Positions 40,810 to 51,245 of a stretch of 64,000 nucleotides of DNA are shown here, in pieces. The position numbers and the translations under genes were made by a program. Numbering within the stretch: position 1 is the stretch's first letter; every line of letters begins with the position of its first letter. The notes under the pieces were generated by a model. It was not told where the DNA came from. It worked only from the letters and a program-made list of their open reading frames with translations, and did not search any database. The stretch comes from Gloeopeniophorella convolvens (taxonomy: Eukaryota > Basidiomycota > Agaricomycetes > Russulales): NCBI GenBank assembly GCA_022496205.1, contig WTXD01000031.1, forward strand, positions 273,601 to 337,600, written 5' to 3'.

Positions 40810-43179
40810 ATGTCAGGTTCGAGAACGAAGAACAAGCCCAAGGGGCGGCGATCGAAGGCCGTTAAAGGCATCAGTCCCTTTTCTACTCACAGAACTGAGC
40901 AAGCCACTCTCGAGAACGTGTTCCATGCCGAAGGATGGGCTGGGGCTGTGGATGTACTCTGCCAAGAACTCGGAATTCCAGGAAAGTGTCTCCCTCATCC
41001 TCTGGATAATGCTCTCCCTTACCGTGGGTGGGGAATAGATGTCAACACACGCTCCGGCCTCAAGAAGGTACACAAAGATTACCACAACATCAACAGGCTA
41101 CTTGGTCTCCACTGGGGTCACTGTGAGACGATGCTGACCAACGACACCCTGGCTATTCTATTCCGCGATCGCATGATGGCAGCCATTGTGGTACTATACG
41201 CGAAGATGTCCGCTGATGCCATCCTGCGTGATCGCATCTTCCGCGAGTCAGGTGCGCGTACTCATTCCGTCTTCACAGGATTTTGCCGACCCGACTTTAC
41301 AGCGTTTCTGAGCATGACGTTCTCACTGCTAGACTCGCCTTCCGTCTCTCATGTTGTCCTCCAGTCTCTCACAACTGTGACCCATCACGCTGCCATGTCT
41401 CTCCGTATGTTCCTTGCAAAGGAGTCGACCGCCCCTCTTCTGTCCCTCTTGGAGAAGCATCCCGATGATTTGGTAGCTGCAGAGCTCGCCATCATCGTGT
41501 TTTCACATACCATCCCTGCCGTCGTTGAAGCCGACGAGCCGCCGGATCAAATACTCGTCAAAGCAATTGACATCCCGCGTGTAGTGCGCATGATGTTGGC
41601 TTTCCTGCGCAAACCGGGCGCAACGCACCTCATGTGGGGACATGCTATGACGTTCTTCTGTGCAATAGCCCTCCATTTTGCAGATGTTCTGCGCAGTCAG
41701 CCAAGCGCGATCAACCTATTAGTTGCTCTCACACGCTCGCCGGACCTTCGCGCGCGTGCAACGGGTATTCTCGGCGTGCTGCGCATGCACCTGTTGGAAA
41801 GCGAAGACCCCTCATGGACTCTTGACGTCCTCAAGATGAGCTCGGCGGCGGCGCGCAAATGGCCGGCTCACCTCAATACGATTGCGCTCGCGTACGGCCC
41901 TCGACGCTTGGAGACTACTCTGACAATGGCCTGTACTGTAGACTTCCAGAAGGCAATGCTGCGCGCAGCACAAACGCGAGACCTTGCGGAGCTTGGCGCC
42001 TATCTTGCGGAGCTCGTCGTGCGCACCGAATTCTCCCTTCCTCAGGGCGAATTCCGAGTGGAGGATCGGAAGACGGGGAAATTATCGACCGACTCTCTCG
42101 GAATGCCATGGATTAAATGGGAGGACGCCCCACCATTTTGCGCAGCCGCACTCCGCACACGCGGCAAACCGGGGGACGCAGACGCGGCAGACATCATCGA
42201 GATCAAGGGCCTGTTGAAGCAGGCACGTCTTGACGAGGCCCATGCACTGGCGCGCTCCGCCATTTCGCGCTCTCCGCAGCTCCCATTCTTCCACTACGCT
42301 CTCGCCCTCGGCAAGGACTTCGCTAATGGGGTGCGTGCGGCGCGCCAGGGCCTGCGCTGCAGCAGCGCAGGGCCCGGCTCGCCGGGGTACATACGCCATG
42401 CGTTGCTGTACCGCGGCGCGGAGCACGGGTCCGAGCTGGCTCTCGCAAAGCTGCACACGGCGCTTATGTCGGGAAAGGAGCTAGAAGAGGGCTTTGCGGC
42501 GGCATTGTGCGCATTAGAGGACACGAGCGCGTTCATAAACGAGGCTCCCCCCGACATGCGTTGCGGTGGAGAAGTTGCATCAATCTACACATTAATGCTG
42601 TTCCTCGTGCGTGGCCACGAGCTGCGTGACGGCTTTCCCGAGCTCCGGGTGAGCTATTCTTTTATTCCACCTCAAATAACTCATATAACGGGTGCCCAGG
42701 ACGCTAACAAGAGGCTGGAACTCGTAGACGACTTCGCGCGTTTCCTCGAGCTCCCCATCCGGCATACGCAGATGCGACAGACTCGTTTGACCATAATTTA
42801 CTGTATGAAGATGGCGCAACAAGAATGGGGCGCGACGATTCACGCCATAGCGGACGGGGCTCCGGAGACCGCTGCAACGCCCGATGCAGCAGAGGCAGCG
42901 CTTGCAGCTTGGCTCGAACGCACGGTCGCGGATGACGCCGATAGCCCGTCGGATCACGCGCACTGTGCGCATGCGCAGGAGGGTATGTACATGCACCCTC
43001 GCATCAGCCTCAATGACGTCGAGCTATACCGCTGTTCGTGGTGCGGCGCGCCGAGCGCGATACTACGTCGATGCAGTGGGTGCCAGAGGACGAGGTACTG
43101 CGATGGTGGATGCCAGAAGCAGCATTGGACTGGAGGGCATCGTAAAGTATGCAAACGGGAGACGAAGTCCGAAGAGTAG
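40810..43179 (+). CDS. Helical-repeat MYND-finger protein (array copy D)
   Basis: Fourth paralogue; its frame is open from 40810 (MSGSRTKNKPKGRRS) to the stop at 43177-43179, 789 codons without any needed intron. The first three intron positions of the other copies are still visible as stop-free inserts of 57 nt (40982-41038, donor now GAAAGT), 51 nt (41252-41302, GTGCGC) and 51 nt from about 42650 (GTGAGC). The last two could still be spliced; the first has no GT or GC donor and is probably retained, adding 19 residues (GKCLPHPLDNAL..). The MYND finger CSWCGAPSAILRRCSGCQRTRYCDGGCQKQHWTGGHRKVC has no intron, as in copy A. Confidence 0.85.
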   Translation: MSGSRTKNKPKGRRSKAVKGISPFSTHRTEQATLENVFHAEGWAGAVDVLCQELGIPGKCLPHPLDNALPYRGWGIDVNTRSGLKKVHKDYHNINRLLGLHWGHCETMLTNDTLAILFRDRMMAAIVVLYAKMSADAILRDRIFRESGARTHSVFTGFCRPDFTAFLSMTFSLLDSPSVSHVVLQSLTTVTHHAAMSLRMFLAKESTAPLLSLLEKHPDDLVAAELAIIVFSHTIPAVVEADEPPDQILVKAIDIPRVVRMMLAFLRKPGATHLMWGHAMTFFCAIALHFADVLRSQPSAINLLVALTRSPDLRARATGILGVLRMHLLESEDPSWTLDVLKMSSAAARKWPAHLNTIALAYGPRRLETTLTMACTVDFQKAMLRAAQTRDLAELGAYLAELVVRTEFSLPQGEFRVEDRKTGKLSTDSLGMPWIKWEDAPPFCAAALRTRGKPGDADAADIIEIKGLLKQARLDEAHALARSAISRSPQLPFFHYALALGKDFANGVRAARQGLRCSSAGPGSPGYIRHALLYRGAEHGSELALAKLHTALMSGKELEEGFAAALCALEDTSAFINEAPPDMRCGGEVASIYTLMLFLVRGHELRDGFPELRVSYSFIPPQITHITGAQDANKRLELVDDFARFLELPIRHTQMRQTRLTIIYCMKMAQQEWGATIHAIADGAPETAATPDAAEAALAAWLERTVADDADSPSDHAHCAHAQEGMYMHPRISLNDVELYRCSWCGAPSAILRRCSGCQRTRYCDGGCQKQHWTGGHRKVCKRETKSEE

Positions 43180-43629
43180 GGCCCCACCGCGATGCCGTGG
43201 AGAATAATGCGCGGCCCGAAGCCCTGGATATGGGTTAGGTACCTTCGATACGCTGCGCATGGCACTTCCATGCATACCACTTCCAACTTTGACATATGCA
43301 TAGCCACCGCAGTCTCATCCTACTGTAAAAAGAGCACTCGAATAATACCACTGCCACCGCATGCTGTGCTTCTCTCGCGGGCAGTGCACCTAGCTTTGTT
43401 AGGACAAGCGCTCGTTGGTCTTCCCGATATATACTCGTTTGGCGTCCGCTGTTCGTCTGTCGCGCATCGACTGTCTTTTCCATCCGTTGATCAAATCAAC
43501 AAGGCTGCGATCTGTTGGAGACAGTATGTACAGTACTGCCATCCCTAGTATTCACAACGGTCCTGACATTACCCCCTAGATCGCTGGTCGCTCGATCAGA
43601 GTGCACGGACAGACTGAATAGTGCAAGGG
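43180..43629. other. Intergenic, promoter of the 43630 gene
   Basis: No gene. CGATATATACTCG at about 43427-43440 is a possible TATA region, though it is about 190 bp from the start codon. Confidence 0.4.
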
Positions 43630-44820
43630 ATGGATTCTCTTACCAAGACAACACGTCGCCGCAGAGTCCAATCATACCAACCACCTCCGGGCTGGGTCCC
43701 AGAACCTGTGGTCCCAGAGTATCCATTCGTAGTGCCGCCGCAGGGACCACCACTGCAGCCCGAAGTGATATCGATCGGGCCACCCCAGATTCCCTCTGCG
43801 TCAAGATCGCAGCAACGTAAAGCTGGTCGTTCGCAGTCAAAGACTCCACATTTATATCATACACCCCAGGCACCGATATTTGTACCTGGACCTCCCAGCC
43901 CCCCCACGCCAACCCCCGGAGTTGCACCACATTTGCCTTTTCCGCCTCAGATTACTGTTATACCTCCACAAGAGTCGCCGACTGCGTTCCGGCGCTCCAA
44001 ATCCTCATCAGCTGCGAATGGGATCCCGCCCTTCGTCCCACCACGGACGATGTACACACCTCCTCTGGGACCTTTGATCAATACCCCGCCTCCGAGTCGC
44101 CACCATTTCCCGTCTCCAAATGTCATTGTTGTCCCGCCTCCCTCACCAAGTCCCTCTATACACGTCCCATCGCCCATTATCCCGCGGCACTCCAGCCCAG
44201 AAACCATCTTCGTCCAAACGCCAAGTCCCCCATCTGGTGTTGTGCAATCCGTCCCAGAACCCGCGATTATTGTTCAGGGATTACCTCAGCCGGCATCCGT
44301 ACGACGGACATCGTCAAAGTCCTCGCGACCAGGAGAGAAGCCTGAGACAACTAATCTGCTGCGCAGTATTTTTGGCGGCGGAAAGAGCTCGAATCGTGAT
44401 GCCAATCGAGAACAAGAGCTCCTGAGGAGGGAGAGAGAAGTCGCCAAGAGGGAGGAATCAGCTGCACGGCGCGAACGAGATGCGCAACGTATGATGCAGG
44501 AGGCTTCCAACATGGAGGACCGCGCTCGGGAGGCGATGCAAGCTGCTGAGCAATCGCGGGAGTCGGTCGATGAAGCGAGATCTGGCACGAGGACACCCCG
44601 CGAGAAAGTCCCTAGTTCGCAAGTGCCGAGCAAAAGGTCGCCGGAACAACCTCGTCGAACTTCGAGTAGAGATGTGGATATCGACAGCGTTTACAGTAGT
44701 CCTATGTCGACCTCAACGGACGACCGCTCAACGTGGTATACAGTCAGAACGGTCAAGTCTTACAAAGAACGCACACAAAGAGGCCCCGGGAAGATCCCCA
44801 ACGCGGGCGCGCATGCATAA
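43630..44820 (+). CDS. Pro-rich coiled-coil protein with YTVRTVKSYKERT tail (dispersed member)
   Basis: Single-exon protein of 396 residues (start ATG 43630, MDSLTKTTRRRRV), related to the minus-strand cluster at 0.7-6.4 kb. Residues 15-235 are dominated by Pro, Ser and Val with repeated PPP, VVPPPSP and FVPGPPSPPTP elements. A coiled coil spans about 255-320 (ANREQELLRREREVAKREES). A charged linker follows, then the tail STWYTVRTVKSYKERTQRG close to the C-terminus. The coil plus tail are the family hallmark. It is the cleanest gene model of the four because it needs no intron. No enzymatic motif; possibly a scaffold, inferred only from composition. Confidence 0.78.
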   Translation: MDSLTKTTRRRRVQSYQPPPGWVPEPVVPEYPFVVPPQGPPLQPEVISIGPPQIPSASRSQQRKAGRSQSKTPHLYHTPQAPIFVPGPPSPPTPTPGVAPHLPFPPQITVIPPQESPTAFRRSKSSSAANGIPPFVPPRTMYTPPLGPLINTPPPSRHHFPSPNVIVVPPPSPSPSIHVPSPIIPRHSSPETIFVQTPSPPSGVVQSVPEPAIIVQGLPQPASVRRTSSKSSRPGEKPETTNLLRSIFGGGKSSNRDANREQELLRREREVAKREESAARRERDAQRMMQEASNMEDRAREAMQAAEQSRESVDEARSGTRTPREKVPSSQVPSKRSPEQPRRTSSRDVDIDSVYSSPMSTSTDDRSTWYTVRTVKSYKERTQRGPGKIPNAGAHA

Positions 44821-46076
44821 ATTCCCCCAGATCCCTCTAGGCAGATTCTTGAAAGAGTTGCAAGATAGAACACAGGTAGGAAAGGTGATATTCGAGATCT
44901 GGGTAGTCTGGCAGAAGTTGAACGTTGAATATTGAATGCTAGCACGTTGAAGTTTGAAGCGTTGACGGATCCGGGTTCGTCTTGACAGGATGGGGACCCA
45001 CTGACCGCATAAGGTTATCTGCTAAGAAGTTACCAGTTTCTCTTGATTAATCAGGCAGTGCGAATTGAACCATACTGAGGAATCGAGGCAGTATCACTCA
45101 CGTCGGGAACAAGGCTGTGGATGCCAAGGCCAGCCACTGAGGCCGCCGCTCGCAGAGCCACTGCCAGTGGTCGGAAGTCCGACTCAAACTCGGAACTCGG
45201 AAGCAACTCGGAAGACCCGGGGCAGGGACCGCGGGACCGCGGGACCGTGGGGGATGGCCGGAACGACCGGGCGCGGGGCGGCCATCGAGCCCGGGGCAGG
45301 TCTTGGGTAAGTCTCGATATTTCCTCGAAGTTGTTTCCCACCTGTCCCCTCATCATCGGCGCTCACACGTAAACCTATGAGCGTGGTAAGCTCGAGTCGT
45401 TGGCGCCACTCCGGATAACACTCTCCGCTGCCTATCTTGCTTTTATTGCTGTGAAATCCGCCTCCCGGGGGTCCTTACGCTCGGCGGCAAGCGCGGTGCT
45501 GGCAACGCTCAACCGTTTATTAGTACAAGTTACAACACAATGACAACGACAACGTCATGTGTGAGAAGCCGAAGCCGCTCTCGACGGTGGCCGCTCTTGA
45601 TTGCGTTAGAAGCGGTCGAACTGCACTTCGATCGGTGGGTACGAGTGGTCCTACGAGAACAGCAAGCCATAATTGCGTTCCTCTCCATGCAACGCCACGG
45701 CGCCCGTACGGCTCCTTGCGCCGTCACGACTACTTAGCAATGCAGTGCAGGTACAATGATCAGGGCTATTTGGTCGCACGGCGGACCGCGCACTCTCACG
45801 GGTGGGCCAGTCGAGTGCTCCGGTTACCCTGAACGCGAGAACAACCCGGTCTTGCGGCACCTCTCCCCTCGAATGCGGACACCTTTCATAGCACCGCCCT
45901 TGGTCCGGGTCTCTATCTTCCTTGTGGCTTTCCGCGCTCACGCTGAATGGCCGCTGCATCCCGGGGCGCCTCTCCCACCAGCTTCCCACCATCCCACCCT
46001 TTTAAGGCCCGATCCCATTCAATGATCTCCCCTGGCTCCCTTTGACTCGACCTCTCTCACTTGGTACACATAAACG
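44821..46076. other. Intergenic without recognised gene
   Basis: 1.25 kb. Contains a small GGGACCGCGGGACCGCGGGACCG repeat at about 45227-45250. I see no supported gene. Confidence 0.45.
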
Positions 46077-46919
46077 ATGAGCCAGCATGCCGAGGGTATC
46101 AGCTCGCCTGCCTCCTCTACGGATACCATCTCTGACGCGCATGGCTTGAACCATGTCGCCTCTAAAGATCTATCTACACCACGCGATGTATCAGCTCAGC
46201 CCCAATGGGCTTCACAATTATCTGCCTCGTTCTCAGCCATAGCAGATCAGCTACAGCTCGCCTCCAGAGCACTCTCACATGCTTCACTTGTTCCGCCATC
46301 GCCCTCACCATCCACTCTTGGTGTAGCCTCCGACCTCGCGACGCTCGCTGCGCGACTCGATACGATTGAGCAGACTCAAGATTCCCTCGCAATAGAGCTT
46401 GCAAGGCTCAGGGCACTACAGGCAGGGAAGGGCCCTGCGAACGAGATCACTGTGGAGGGCTTGGGTGCATCGGACGGGCAAACAGCAAGCCCCTCTGGGG
46501 TCACGGTTGAGGACCTCGATAAGCGCATCGCGGATGCACTCGCAGTAATGAAACTCGAGTACGTCACTCTCTCTTCGTCTTACTGCTGCGGATGCTGACA
46601 CTGCTTGTGTGCGCTGGCGCTGCGCAGCCAAGACCGACTGTATGCGCGCTTGCACAATTCGCGTGTGACAGTGTCAAAGATGCCCATCATGGTGCTGCCA
46701 ACAGCAACCGGCAAGCCACCGCCGAACTACCCTAGCACCAAAGGCGAGTTTGAACATCTAACCAGTATGTCCGTCATGTTTGCCCCGTGGCACGTGTTAT
46801 AACGCTACTCAGAGGAACGCTACGAAGCCCTACTCAAGGCGTATGGCCAACCCGTTTTGAAAGGCGATACTGCAGCAAAGCGCGAAGCGCTACGTGTATT
46901 CATTGGGCTGCCCGCATGA
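46077..46919 (+). CDS. Small coiled-coil protein, conserved C-terminal domain, unknown function
   Basis: 241 residues from three exons: 46077-46558, 46628-46764, 46813-46919, with good junctions (GA/GTACGT, A/GTATGT). The N-terminal half is Ser/Thr-rich and contains a predicted helix (ASDLATLAARLDTIEQTQDSL). The C-terminal part reads QDRLYARLHNSRVTVSKMPIMVLP, GKPPPNYPSTKGEFEHLT and KERYEALLKAYGQPVLKGDT, and ends in FIGLPA. I believe this arrangement is a conserved fungal family, but I know no function for it. No signal peptide or membrane helix. It converges on CSE1, whose stop is 170 bp away. Confidence 0.75.
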
Positions 46920-47088
46920 TCAGCAGGGCCCCACGCATGCGCACGCCCATCCCGGACCGCGTCAAAGGAGTGATGGAATCATCCCAACTGCACGTGGATA
47001 TCTATCGTTTCACCCTACACATATGCACAATCATCTCTTTACTTCCATATCCCGTCCCGTCGAGTCATTGTCCTGCGTTCCCTATACC

Positions 47089-50000
47089 CTAGACAGCAAT
47101 GCCAATCTTCTCCAGGAATGACGCACGATTCGCCTGCTTGACGAGTGGCCTAACCCCCGGCTCCGCATTGATGAGTCGCGTGAGCTCACCGGAGACGAAC
47201 ACCGTCATATCACCCACGTATGCGACGAGATCTGGGGGCGGTGCGCTAGCAGCTGCGAGTTTAGAGTACGCAGCCTGGTAGCCGGCGGCCTGCTCTTCGA
47301 GGTCTATCTCAGTGACGCCGGTTCCGCTGTCATCTGCCGCGGCAAATGCCCTCGGCTCCTTGAAGACTTCCGCGAGCTGGCCCAGAAGAGTGGGCCTGAT
47401 ACGAGTGTGAGAGCGGGACCCATGCGAGTGGGAGGAGGCTCACCATGTTTTATCGTTCGGTGCTTTTAGCGAAAGCGTGCTTTGTGTGAGCAGCCGCGTG
47501 AGTCCGACAGCTGCTACTTTGCGGTCCTTGACGATAAACTGGGAGGTCTGTGGGACCACAAAGTTGGACACGATCTGAGACCACAGGCTGTTCGGCACTG
47601 TAAGCTCGAGGCCAATTCCGTGACAAGCTGAGGGATGAACCGTACCCAGGTTGGATCTGATCAACCATTTGAATAAGGTAGTCTGGCGTGAGCCCGTCGA
47701 CGTTGATGGCGAGGATGTACAGGAGGAAGTACACAAAGTAGTAAACATAGCTATTTGTCTTGTTCTGTTGCATCCGCGTAAGCAGGGTCATGATGATCTG
47801 GCGAAAGTACGGCTGAAGTGCGGGCCTGGACAGCGTGGTGTTCAGCTAACCACATGCGCGGTTCGGAATGCAGTACTCACAAAGGAACATGCAGAACAAC
47901 GCTTTGCAGCAGCTCGAAACCAAACCCGTCGTTGACTTTGCTTGGCACTAAACGCTGCTGCACGATACCTAGTACCGCAGTGTGTTGATTGTTTTCGACC
48001 ATCGCCGGGGCGTCGCGAGACAGGAAGGCACGTAATAGGGAAACGAGGCCAGGGATCGAGCCCCTTTGTCCCCACATAGCAGGGGTGAGGAGGAATGGAA
48101 GCAGTGCACGGTAGTCGGTTGGCGCGCCCTTGTGCAACGTGAGCATCTGTGCGAGAATCTGGAATACATAGGGTATATATTCTATGGTGCAGGAGTAAGT
48201 CGCCGCGTATATATGTGTAGGGCGCAATACTGTACTCACGGTCGATGTCCTTTTGTAAGATCTCTGTGAAAGGTGGGAAGAGCGCAGGCTCGAAGAGCGC
48301 GATGGAATCAGGCACGGCAGCGCCAATGAAGCTGTGGAGCCCAATGTCAACACCTTGACATCTCAGGAGACGTTGTGGACATGCCGGAGAAGGCCTGATA
48401 TGCTTTCAAAGATGTATTGATCGAAGTTTGGGTTACTTGGATTCTTCGCGATGGTGCCCAGGATAAGAACAAGACGCCTCAGAACGTCCACGTATCCCTC
48501 GCCAAGACCTTCTCTCGACGTAATGATGACTCTTGCGACACCTGTGGGGTAAGAACTCCGGTGTCAACATCCGCATTGTGTGCGGAATGGGTGAAGGACG
48601 AACAGCGCATGAGGAAATCGTTCTCTGCGACGCGCTCAGGGGTAGGTTGTGCTTCAATCTTGGAGAGAAGAACGCCCAGGAGTGGGACTGCGAATGGCTG
48701 GACGTCCGCTGACGAGAACCTGAGAGCGGATATCATCGGCACCCTACAGCCTAACAAATGAAGCCACACACATGAGCCTTGGGGAGTTTCCGACGCGCAT
48801 TGCTAGAATACGGTCAAGTGCGACCGCTGCATATGTATACACCACGACATCTGTCGATTCGAGACGCGTCAGGAGCAGCGGCAGCACCGAGTTGAGTTGA
48901 TCTTTTGTGAGCTACAGACGTAAATTGATATATACATGAGCGCGACTGATGGATTATGCTCACCTGATTTCGGAAGGTATACAGGTACCGGATAGCATCG
49001 ACTTGCAGCACGGGACGAACAGACACAGCAGTGCTTTGCAGGTCGCTGAAGATGTTGTCCGCGAACCACTGAACGATATCAACGTTTGGATTTGTCGCGG
49101 TGACACCTTGCTGGAACGCATGGAAGCACATCAGCGGGTGCGTGCATCATCCATGCACGACCAGACATACCGCAAGCGTCCCGCTGCGCGTTGCCGCCGC
49201 CTCGAACAGGTAGACAGCCGCGTCCTTGCTCTTCCATGCCTCTTCACCAGGGCCGGTGCTCGTGGCCAGAGCCTGCGTTATCCACTCACTGGCAACCTCT
49301 GTAGTCGTACGTTCACTTTCTTCGCTGACGCCGACGAGCGCGCGCACGACGTCCGCCGCTGCCTGCCGCGGCGTCGAGATCTCGGCGATTTGCAACTCGC
49401 CACGCACATACTCGAGCGGCGTATCCTCAAACGCCTCCGCGTCGCGCGTACGCAGAGCCAGGTTCGGCACGACCACCCCCGCAATAAGACCTTGGATGGT
49501 CTCACGTGCGCCGAATATGTCGCGGTATGCGCCCGAGCGGATAGCAGTGGAGATGAATCGGAGGGACTGGGAGACGAGCTATGGGTACTAGATGAGCACA
49601 GCGATGGAAGATATGGGAACAGACATACCTGATCATACGCAGCACCTAACTGTTTTCCCCCACCGACGAGGCTCCACACCGAGCGAACGAATGTCTCGAC
49701 AGAGCGCGAGCGCGCGAGGACTTCCGGGTACATTTTGACATACAGCTGGATATTGTTCAATTCAAAAGTCGGACTGAGAACAGAGACAACGGACCTCTGC
49801 AATTTCGAGTACGCCCGTGCGTATTTTCGAAGGCGCTGACGGCGTTGGCTCATCCGGCTGAGGACGATCAGCTCGTGTTATGGGATGCGGGAGCAAGGGC
49901 CAACGTACATCCGTTTGCAGCTGTGGAGGATCCCACGCCATCAGCTGCATGAAGTATCCCGTGCCATCCGCAAAGAAGATTTCGTGTCCGTCTTCGAATT

Positions 50001-50768
50001 CGGGCGCAAGATCTTGGCATGTCAGGTCATAGAATAGCTCCACCAACACCACCATCGTCTGTGCGAGCAACGGCTCTGGCGTCGCAAGTAACCGATCCAT
50101 AGTGTACTTGAACAAGTTGAAGTACGGCGCGAGGAATTTAGAGAGTACTAGCTTTATCGTTGACCAGAACGCGTCCGAGCGCGTTTGCGAGCGCCACGAG
50201 CGGAATATCGAATGGGCAGTCTCCAGGACACCCAAATTGACGTTGAAATCTGTGCTGCTGAGCGATTGTACAAGTTGCTTCACATTGGGAGTCGAAGACC
50301 GTCAAACTAGGAGCGGGACGAGGAGCAGCTGGACGCACATCGATGAGATCTGGCCATCGCTCCGGAAAGTCGAGTTCGGCGATCAAGGAGACAGCCTCTG
50401 CGATCTGTGCACGTATGGCTTTATCGCTCGCGCCCGACAACGCGATCATTGCGGGCACGAGCTGCGGTTTGAGGGTATCCTTGTCTGCAGCTGAGATCGG
50501 GAACTCGTCCTGCCAGTAGCGTCAGTTCATGATCGGTATATCGCTTCAATAGTGTGCGCACGTCGTCCATCCATCCAAGCTTTACAGTGTTTTTGAGGTA
50601 CACGCTCGCTGCGAGCCGCACGGCACGGTCCTGCGTGGCATTGAGGACGAGCTGCAGTAGGTGCACGACGAAAGCAGGCTGTCTACTGTACGAGACGAGT
50701 GCCTGTTCGGCCTGCTTACGCGTCTGCGGATTAAGAGAGTCGAGAAGGAGTTTGGGGATGTCTGACAT
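47089..50768 (-). CDS. cse1: Exportin CSE1 / exportin-2 (importin-alpha re-exporter)
   Basis: Karyopherin of the importin-beta superfamily that returns importin-alpha to the cytoplasm with RanGTP. Start ATG at 50766-50768 (MSDIPKLLLDSLNPQTRKQAE) and an importin-beta N-terminal domain (LLQLVLNATQDRAVRLAASVYLKNTVK). Next comes the segment FPERWPDLID, then the CSE1-typical LVQSLSSTDFNVNLGVLETAHSIF and LTCQDLAPEFEDGHEIFF. Later exons carry HEAT-repeat helices. The protein ends NRASFLEKIGIAV with the stop at 47089-47091. About a dozen short introns; length about 950 residues, as expected. No domain seems missing. Confidence 0.9.
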
Positions 50769-51245
50769 CGAGGCTGAGTGCAACGACGTGCAAAATGACC
50801 AAAACCACAACTTTTGTGCTGCCGACCACCCTCACGCGTCCAGTCACGTGGTAGCCACACCCGCCTTGCCAGAGCGTTCTACTTCGTCGTTCCCCGGACT
50901 CAGTGGCAATTGCCATAGGCTGCATGATCGTAAGAAATACAACTCTTGTTCATGGACTACTACATGGTGAGCCATCAGTCGGCAAAGCAGTATAACGACG
51001 ACGCGCCACCACCACCACTACCCAACGAAAAAGTGCCTCACAACGAGAGAAAAGGCAGAAGCAGCAAGCAGGCATCGAAGTCAAGGTAAAGACAAGGACG
51101 GAGGTGAGGATACACAGAGAGAAGCGCATTGCAAAATTATTAGAGAGCAAGCAGTTAGGCGAGCGGCCTCAGCATACGAAACGAAAGAATAGTCTCATCT
51201 GAAGAGAAGAGGAGAGAAAAATCTACAGTACCGCGCGACGAACGC
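50769..51245. other. CSE1 promoter and 3' flank of the SET3-like gene
   Basis: No gene. A long purine-rich stretch (51020-51240) precedes the SET3-like stop. Confidence 0.5.
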
